NCBI GenBank assembly: GCA_034231615.1
Contig: CM067304.1
Location: 24,672,589 to 24,736,588, forward strand
Length of the DNA: 64,000 bases
Source: Meghimatium bilineatum
Taxonomy: Eukaryota; Mollusca; Gastropoda; Stylommatophora; Philomycidae
Reading direction: 5' to 3'
This document shows positions 24,601 to 33,600 of the stretch, piece by piece. A program made the position numbers and the translations under genes. The number at the start of each line of letters is the position of its first letter. Within the stretch, counting starts at the first letter, position 1. A model generated the notes under the pieces. The model searched no databases, had not been told where the DNA came from, and worked only from the letters and a program-made list of their open reading frames with translations.

Positions 24601-27600
24601 CAATAGACATTGAGGATGCGTACAATAGGGTGTCCTTGGATATCTTGATGCACCAGCTGTTAAATCTTGCAGTTAATCCTTTTGTCGTGCGTTGGGTTGG
24701 CGCCGCCCTGATGCACAGGGTTGTAGTTCTTAAGTGTGGTAACTGGATATCTACACCAACGGTTATTAGCCCTGGTCTGCCACAGGGATAACCTCTATCT
24801 CCTGTACTTTTCAATGTATACCCAGTGCATATCGCTTGCAATCAAATCACAGGTGTTGGCAGAACGATGTCATATGCCGATGATATCCTGGTGTATAGAC
24901 AGGGCAGAAATCGAGAAGAGTGCATCGTGGAACTACAAAAGGAGCTGGACAGTCTGACACATTGTGTCGAGATACGGGAGCAGTGGTTAATCCCTCTAAG
25001 GCATTCGTGACGTGGTTTTCCTTGAACAATCACATGGTAAAGACACCCATGTCACAAGTTTCGTTGTCCGGGAAAAGTTTAGAAACAACTAGCACAATGA
25101 GATATCTGGGTGTGTTTTTTGACAGAAGCCTGAGTTTCAGGGAATATGTTGACCACATTATCATAAGGGCAGGCAAAGGCTTAGCAGCAATGAAGGTTAT
25201 GGCTGCTGCGCAGTGTGAGCAAAGATTGTTATTTCTTTTGTACCAGGGTTTGGTTGTGGCTGTGGTGGAATATGCACTGGCAATTCTGACTCTTAGCCAA
25301 ACTCAGATCAAAAGACTGGATAGAGTCCAGAATGCAGCAATGCATATCATTCTGGGATGCACAAAAGACACGAGCTATGCGATACCTACTTGACTGCCCA
25401 ACAGCTGAGCATAGATTACAGTATTGCCGTGTACACCTTCAAATACATGCAGATAAGGAACACCCGTTGCATTCCGAAATACAGAAAGTTAAAGGCAGCA
25501 GACTCAAGAGAGGAAGGTCATGGATGGGACGTGCTGAGGATGTAATACAAAGCGTGTGCAGATTACAGGATGTGGCAGCAGGTGCGGAATGGATAGGTCT
25601 ACCCACAGATTTCGAAACTTGTTTGAGAGTAGTAATATCACTTAGCAGGGAATGCAGAGAATGGTGTCCCACAGCTGTGGAGAAAGAAGTGCAGGCTTTA
25701 ATCAGTGAGAATACCAGAGGGGGATGTGATTATATAAACTGATGGATCTGTAATTAGGCATGTTCGCAGTGCTTGGGCCTTTACAGCTCAGTGCGCAGGT
25801 AAAACGATCAAGGAGGAAAGTGGTGCTTTTGCGGTCGCTACGAGTAGTATGACCATGGAGACTATGGCGGTGACCAAGGCATTTGAGTGGCTACGCACAC
25901 AGAAGGTAACGCAGGTCTGCATCTTGAGTGACTCTATGAGTATGATTAAGAAGGTACAAGTGGGTCTCGTTCGCGAACTGTGGATTGAGGCCTTGAGAAA
26001 TGCGAGCTTGAAAGCAGTTACATTTATTTTCGTGCCGGGACATGTGGGCGTTCGAGGCAATGAAAGAGCGGATCAACTGGCATCGTGTGCGATAGGGCAA
26101 TGGATCGCGCTGACGTTTTGAACTCCTTAAGAGATATAACACGCGAGAGTGAGACTAATGTGGATGATGATTCCTTTTCAATGGCTAGGATTAAAGATCA
26201 GGGATTGAAATGCGGTGTTGCTAGAGATGAACATTTTGGAGGGCGCAGAAGAATGATGGTCAACCAGCATAGGACCGGTACTGTCAGCAGAAGTGTGATG
26301 GCGGATACACTCAAGGAGAGATCAGAGCAACTATGGATGTGTCCAGTTTGCAGTGATGATGATCCGACGACTAACTAACTAACTGATTATCTTTGATAGT
26401 AGTATTTTGGCTGGGACATACTAGGATGGCAGAATAATGAAGGATGTACATTATGGAGAATTAGTCTGGGACTAAATCTTAGGGTCAATCTCTACTTCAG
26501 TACAAAGATGTGTGCAAACATTATATCCATAATACAAGCACTGATACAGCACTATGGGAAGAAGATGCCATGGATCGTGTTGCTTGGAGGGGAAAGATTA
26601 GGAATGGCATAAAGATAAAGTGATAGCATATAGTTCGAGGGATCAAGAAATAAGCATCAGGATCAGCAAGGATTAAAAAATTAAGTGAAAGAATAACTTA
26701 CCAGAGATTTCACACTGGCTGCCAAATTGAAACCAGCCATTTTCCGTTGAAAAAGATCTTCTACTCTTCCAGGGGTGGCTATTACAATGTGGCCTCTAAA
26801 TAAACAAGTATTGAATATTATTAATGAGGATTAAGAGTTTGCTTGCTTTTTCTCTGAGATATTCTATGTGGTCTTTTAGTGTTAGTTGTCTGTCTAGTTT
26901 TACTCCAAGATATACAGGGGAACTCTTCTTGTGTTAATATTTCCCCACAAATTGTGATGTGGACAGATTTTTTGTATTTTATGCCTTCATGAGAAAATAG
27001 TGTATGCAGATTTCTGTGTATTAATTTTTAGTTTCCACAATTCAAAGTAAACTGAGACTGTGAGGAGAGCTCTGTCGATCTTTACTTTTGCCAGGATGGG
27101 ATATTTATCAGTGGCCCAATGGCAAGGTCATAAGCAAACAATGCTTTTGACACACTGAGATGTTTTGCCAGATCAGAAAATATGGAAAAGTTTGTAGAGG
27201 GGAGCCTTGATGCAGTCCCTCCTTCAGTGTTATTTTCCAGGATAGTGTAATGGCATAGCAGGTGGTTATGGTTCTGTTGTTAGGAAGACCTGTATCCATT
27301 TTTATATTTTCCACTTATGGTATTCCCATTCTGCTTATCTTCAGCAAATGTCCCTTTCTCCAGACTCCAAGAGGAATAGATAAAATCTGTTACAGTAGAA
27401 ACCCCCCCAATATTGATACAAAATTGTGGCAATTTATATGTTTAGTAAATAGCATATTTAGAAACTACACATTAAACTACAAACCTAACTATTAATTTGG
27501 CATATAACTGTCATCATTTTCTAATTATTGACATGTTTACATGTCACCCCATGATGTAATTTTCCTTATAAACCATTGTTTATACTTGGTTGCTATGGCT

Positions 27601-30600
27601 CTATTAAATACTTGTCTACAACAATATGATGCAATTATATTAAATCCTTCTAGCAGTAAGAAATAACTGCACTTTTAGGGGAGATCATGCCGATGAGGTT
27701 TATGTGTGTATGAAAGCAATCCGACCCATGCTTGTTTCAGTTAGAAAATTTCTTAATATCTTGGCTTCATGTGATTTATATACGTATAAATATTATTTCA
27801 GAAGTTATAAGTATAAAATTCATCCATTTATTTTGCGCTAAAGTTAGCGCATAGGGCAGAGGTCAGATCTCTCCAATTATGTCTGTTCAAAGCTATTCTG
27901 TGCAGTTCTTGAATAGTATGAATATTGGTTGTTTTACTTTCTCTAAGTATTGTTCTTCTGAGTGTTTCTTTTGGTCTACCCCTTGCCCTTTTGCCTGTAG
28001 GTATCCATTCAAGTGATTGGTGGTGTATTCTGTTGGTGTCTGCGCGTAGGACCTGCCCGATGTAGGACCAACAGCGTTTTCTGATAACATCTGTGATGAA
28101 ATTTTGATGTGTCTCTTCTCTGATTTTATCATTCGATTTGAATTAACTCCAATGGGTGTTAGTTATCCTACGAAGACATTTGTTCTCGAAACTCAGTAAT
28201 TTATTTTCTGAAGATAAAGAGCTTTTCCAGCTCTCACATCCATATGATAGCACCGGAATAACGCAGGAATTAAATAAGCGCATTAAGTATAAAATTAGTG
28301 ACTGTTTAATTCTTTTAAACAAGGGAAACAGTAAAAAAAAAAGTACAGTAGACCAGTCAAAAGCAAATTTCGAGGTAACTAGTATACTTCTTTGCGTGAT
28401 TCAGTTGTTAAAATATGTGAATAACCAGTTAGCGATAACAATAATAGTTGTTCATTTGTTGATTAAATAAAATTTGAGGAACAGTATGTTGCCAAGAGAA
28501 ACAGCACAAATTCTTACAATGAATTAAATCTATGGGTACTCCAGCAGATTTTTGTAAGTAAAAGTATGTAAAAAAATGTTTTTCTATTTTTCTCAAAACT
28601 GTTTTTGTTTTTATTGCAGTCAAAATTCAAAACATCCTATTTCTACCAATTATTGTTGGATTACTTTGGCATGCCTATTCCTAACCATATAACACAGGTC
28701 CTGTAGCAGAATGGTTGCTGTACAATGAAGGTAACCTTACTTTTCTATGTGTATAAGATTTTTACAAGTAAGTAAATGTGTGTGTTTTTGGAATGTTCAC
28801 AATTTAAAAATTCATTTAAAAAAAACCTGGATGGTGATGTAATTAATGGACAGCGACTAAGAAAAAAGTATTCTAATTGTTCTCACCCATTTTTAACAAA
28901 TTTATCAATGTCCTCCTGTGGGTTGACACCACCAATGAGAAGACACGATGAGAACTGTGGACAAAACTTGATGAAATGGCCGACAACTTCATTGATCTGA
29001 ACTGCTAGTTCCCTGGTCGGTGTCAGAATGATGGCCCCAATCTTAAATTAAGATAGAATAAGAAAATTTAAGTGTGATAAACATATAAAAAGTTCAGTTT
29101 GTAAAAATAATAAATATGTATTTAATTCATCATACAACATATACATATGTTCATTACAACATATTTAATTCATCATCATCATGAGTAACTCAGTCTCTGA
29201 AGGCCATATGTAGAGATGAATCCATGAGCATCTATAGAAGTGCTGGTCATGTAAGTAAGTGGGTTTCTACTGCACATTTCCTTTTGTTTCACTTTTCAGT
29301 GAATAGCTGACCTCTCCTCTCACCAGTGACTGACCACAGCTGACCTCCCTCTTTCATAAGGACTGTAGCACCCCAACTGATGTCCTCCCATCAGTGACTG
29401 TGATACCCCAGAAGATCTATCAGTCAGTGTGACTTCCCAGTTGACTTCTCTAATCAGTGACTGATATCCCATTAGACCTCTTTCTCATCAGTACTGTGGT
29501 ACCCCATTTGACATCTCCTATCAGTGACTAATATCACAGCTGACCTCTTCTCATCAGTGACTAATATCATAGCTGACCTCTTCTCCCATCAGTGACTAAT
29601 ATCCCAGCTGACCTCTTCTCTAATCAGTTACTGATATCACAGCTGACCTCTTCTCTAATCAGTTACTAATATCACAGCTGACTTCTCTCATCAGTACTGT
29701 GGTACCCCATTTGACATCTCCTCCCAACAGTGACTAATATCACAGCTGACCTCTTCTCATCAGTGACTACTATCCCAGCTGACCTCTTCTCCCATCAGTG
29801 ACTGATATCCCAGCTATGCTCTCATCAACAACTGTGATACTCCAGTGGAATATTTGCCTCCAGATACCTCTGTCACCAGCCAATCCTAATTATTGACTAT
29901 AATGTTATATACCAGACCTTCCTATTAATTTACCAGAATATTTCCACGTAGCAACAAAATATGCTCTAAAAATATTTATGCACTGTGCCTGGACCTTTAT
30001 TTTAGGGTGTAAAGAATAGGGCTACTGTCTTCTTTCCAGACATGTCGTAGGAGGCGGCTACGGAAAGTTGTGAGAGACTGTCAACCTGTCACTTGTGGAA
30101 AAAAATGATCATTGTCACATCTTGTCTCAATTTCCTCCTTTTGTCTTCTGTCAAATAATACCCATAGATGATGAGATGTAGGTCAGTGGACATTGCACCG
30201 TTGTACTTTTTTGTGGCAGACTTTTAGGTGATGGGAATGCTAGATGTTCCACCAGTGTAGATGGGTCAACAAAGTTACAGAAGAAAGATTAGATAGGTGG
30301 CCCAAATATGTGTGCTTTTCCTTGGTCAGGATTGAGTAATCAGGGTATACTGGTGCACTGGAATGCCTCCTTTCAGAGACTAAATATGCATCCATAAATC
30401 CCCCTTATACATCCATACCTTTGTGAGACCTTATATGACTTTGGGTGTTGCCTCAATTACACAATTGACAAGAGCTGTGCTTTTGTCAGAAAGGCTAGGG
30501 CTATCAAGAGTTCTCTGCTCTCAGCTAAAGGGGTTATTTCATCATCATCATCTATGCACTAATATAAGATCTGCTGCATGTATTCACACAGAGTTGGCAT

Positions 30601-33600
30601 GTTTTTATTTTACAGCAGTGTGCTTTCTTGGTGGCATTTTATGTGAGACCAATGAATCTTTCGTGATTCCAAAATTACACAGATCAGCATAAATTTGTTG
30701 CACAAAATTGGAGAATGAACCACTGCAGTGGGTTGTGTTTTGGCTTCTAAATAGGACAGTGCATGGTCACGCTGTTCTATTCTGTTACTAGCTATGGTTA
30801 TATTTCCTGTATTTCAAGAATGGGAGGGGGGGGGGGTTTCCCTTATGATGGGTTAAACTTGAATAGCCCCTTTATCATGACTCAACAACAATAACAGTAA
30901 GAAGATGTTTCAAACATTCAAATGATGAAACTTAATCAATACCTCCAGTTTCTTCAGTGCAGTCTCCCGTCGACATAAGATATGCATTATGGGTACCACA
31001 AATGCTAGCGTTTTGCCACTTCCTGTGACAGCCTCAACTGCAACATCTTTGTTACAAACAAAATGGGGGATACAGGCAGCCTATTCATTAAATATGAATT
31101 CACATTAAAGTCACCAAAGATACTATAAAGGAAACGTCAAACTCTGGTTAAAACTATGCTGATAATATAGTCAGCTAACAACACACACAAGGAAACTTTG
31201 CTGTAATAATAACATGTCAGCTAACAAAGGAAACTTCATTTCTTCTTCTTCTTCAGCGTTCGCTCTCAAATAACCACAACGAATATTTCGTGTGATTTCC
31301 GCCAGGGAGAGTGTACGTTGTGCTGCTAGTTCCACAGTAAAACTGTGATTATTTGCACCCCGGTTGGCCACTTGTGGTCAGGACGTCTGAGGTCCAGTAC
31401 ATCCGTTTTCGTCATTCCTTTATTTCGGGTTTGGTCTCTAGTCCGTGACAGCCTGTGTATCTGTCGCCGAGCACGCTGGTGTGTAGTGCCTCTTCGCCAA
31501 GATGCTTGTCGAGCGCGTCTATCTGGCACGAGGTGCTCCACCGTCTATAAACCCATCTCGTGCATTTGGACGAACTCTGCATGTGCCCATCGGGTACTGA
31601 ACCTTTTCTCATCCGCGAGCCTGGTTCCTTATGAGGAAGAAAGCATCGTGAACCCCTGGCACAAGTTTGAGTCTCACACCACGCGTTTGAGAGCAAGGCG
31701 TTCTCGAGTTGAGCGACCGTGTCCCAACAGCGCCTGAGCCCATCAGGTACTGAACCCTTTCTCTCTGCAAGTGTATTTCTGGTATAGGAAAGCTTGACAA
31801 TAGAGTTGGGCCAGGACTGCCATCGTTGTCCCCTTCTTGCCTAAGCCCATTGGGTTCGGAACCCTTTCTCTTCGCGAGCATATTTCCGGCATAGGAAGGC
31901 TCGACATTAGAGATGGTTCTTGCTTTTCCGAGCGCCCACAATTGGGTCTGGGTCTCTGCCTATAAGGATCACAGGTAACTAGAAGCTCGTCTCGAGCTAA
32001 CAGAGCTTATAGTTCCCCTTTCCTAGGAATTTTTTACTTTTTTTCTTTCCAATTTTTCATCTTCACAACTTTCTCATACCTCTTCTATCACACATACACA
32101 AACAAACAAAAAATCCAATATATGTAGTATTCAATTCTTTATTTATATATACAAAGTATTTAAAAATCTCTGAACACAAAAACGTTATTCCGTTTTCCAA
32201 ACACCCACCAAAGATAACACATCAAGCCAAGGGGAGAATCTGCATCATTTTAATGCAGGATACTAAAGGTTAATAACATACGTCAACTAAGAACAAATGA
32301 AACTTAACTTTGTTAAACTTTAGGGCTCTGACTTAAAATTACGCAACATCCCCCTGGGGCCTGACTTATTGTTTGGAAAAGTTGCATTCTTGATGGTTGG
32401 TGTTTTGAAAATGTCATAACTTTTTTTGTTTTAAAAGATATCAAAATAATTTTTGCACATCTAAATAAAGGAGTGAATAGTGAATATAATTGTGTTTTTG
32501 TTGTTGTTGTATATGTGATATAACAGTTGTGAGCAAGTTGTGAAGTTGAAAATTCAGACGATAAACGCCATTTTCAAAATTGCAAATATATCTTCGTGAC
32601 GACCCTAATACATGAGCAAGTGTGGCAACATTGATAAAATCCTCATAAATACCTATACTTATTGTATATATATTGTTTTATATCAAAACTAATATAATAT
32701 GAACTAAAAAAACTAATAAAACGTGAAGAAATCGCATATAACATCCGTCCGGTCAACACTAGGTCTAGCCTGACACACAACGTAATTATTGTCCATGCAC
32801 ACACGCGGCACCCCTGATACATATTATTTTTGTGTTTTTTAATGAATACACACACATTCTTATCAAATAACAACATATTAAACACAAAGAACAACAATTA
32901 GAACATGTAGTCACGATCACTTACCCATGCCACTCGGTACTCAATTTGATAGTAAAATACAGCAGAAAATGGCTAAAGTCGCTCTAGAAATGAGTTGACA
33001 AATTCAACCAGCTTTCTCTCTCTTACAATCGTAATGAGTAAAGGAATTTGACCTTTAAACTGTGACGTATTCCTAGCTTCATGTGGCGGGAATTCTACGT
33101 CATATAAGCTTTAACTTCGTGAAATTCCGTACTCGGGAATGGAGCGATATTGTATGGCGTATGATTGCGACCACAGGCAAGGTGGGACACACGCAAGGTG
33201 CAATGTTGCAACCATAGGGTCCTAAAGGTTAATAAAATAAGGCAGCTAAGCAACCATTACCACTGTTATAGAGAAGCAATTTCTTTGTGCCATACTAATT
33301 TTTATCATAGATTTTGTATAACATCTATACTTTGTTACTAGAATTTGCATAATATCTATATTTCATCACTAGATTCTGAAGAGTATTATTCTTTTTCTGC
33401 ATCCCTTCTCAAACTATTGATTGGTAGGATGTAATCCAGAGAATGAAATGCCAGAAATGCATTGTGTCACGATTTGAAGTTTGGCTGTGATATCTGCACC
33501 TTCTCATCTGAACTTCAGAATGGTTTTAGGGTCTCTAATCTATGTAATGGAACCGATAACGGCATCACCAAACCTTCTTAGTTGTCTCTAATAACATACA

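Larger units (their letters stand above)
22765..26383 (+). mobile_element. complete I-like LINE (endonuclease-RT-RNase H) with target duplication
   Basis: TGATTATCTTTGA at 22752-22764 and 26384-26396 is a perfect 13-bp target duplication, so both ends are defined. The element is 3619 bp and ends in (CTAA)n. The coding order is endonuclease, reverse transcriptase, RNase H, and a short CPVC zinc motif. The 5' end carries a 57-bp tandem duplication. It lies antisense within DDX55 intron 4. Confidence 0.88.

Noticed and set aside
31345-31941. Overlapping open frames on both strands of 94-130 codons
   Set aside because: They come from locally higher GC with few stop codons. The region holds repeated motifs and nothing that resembles a protein family.
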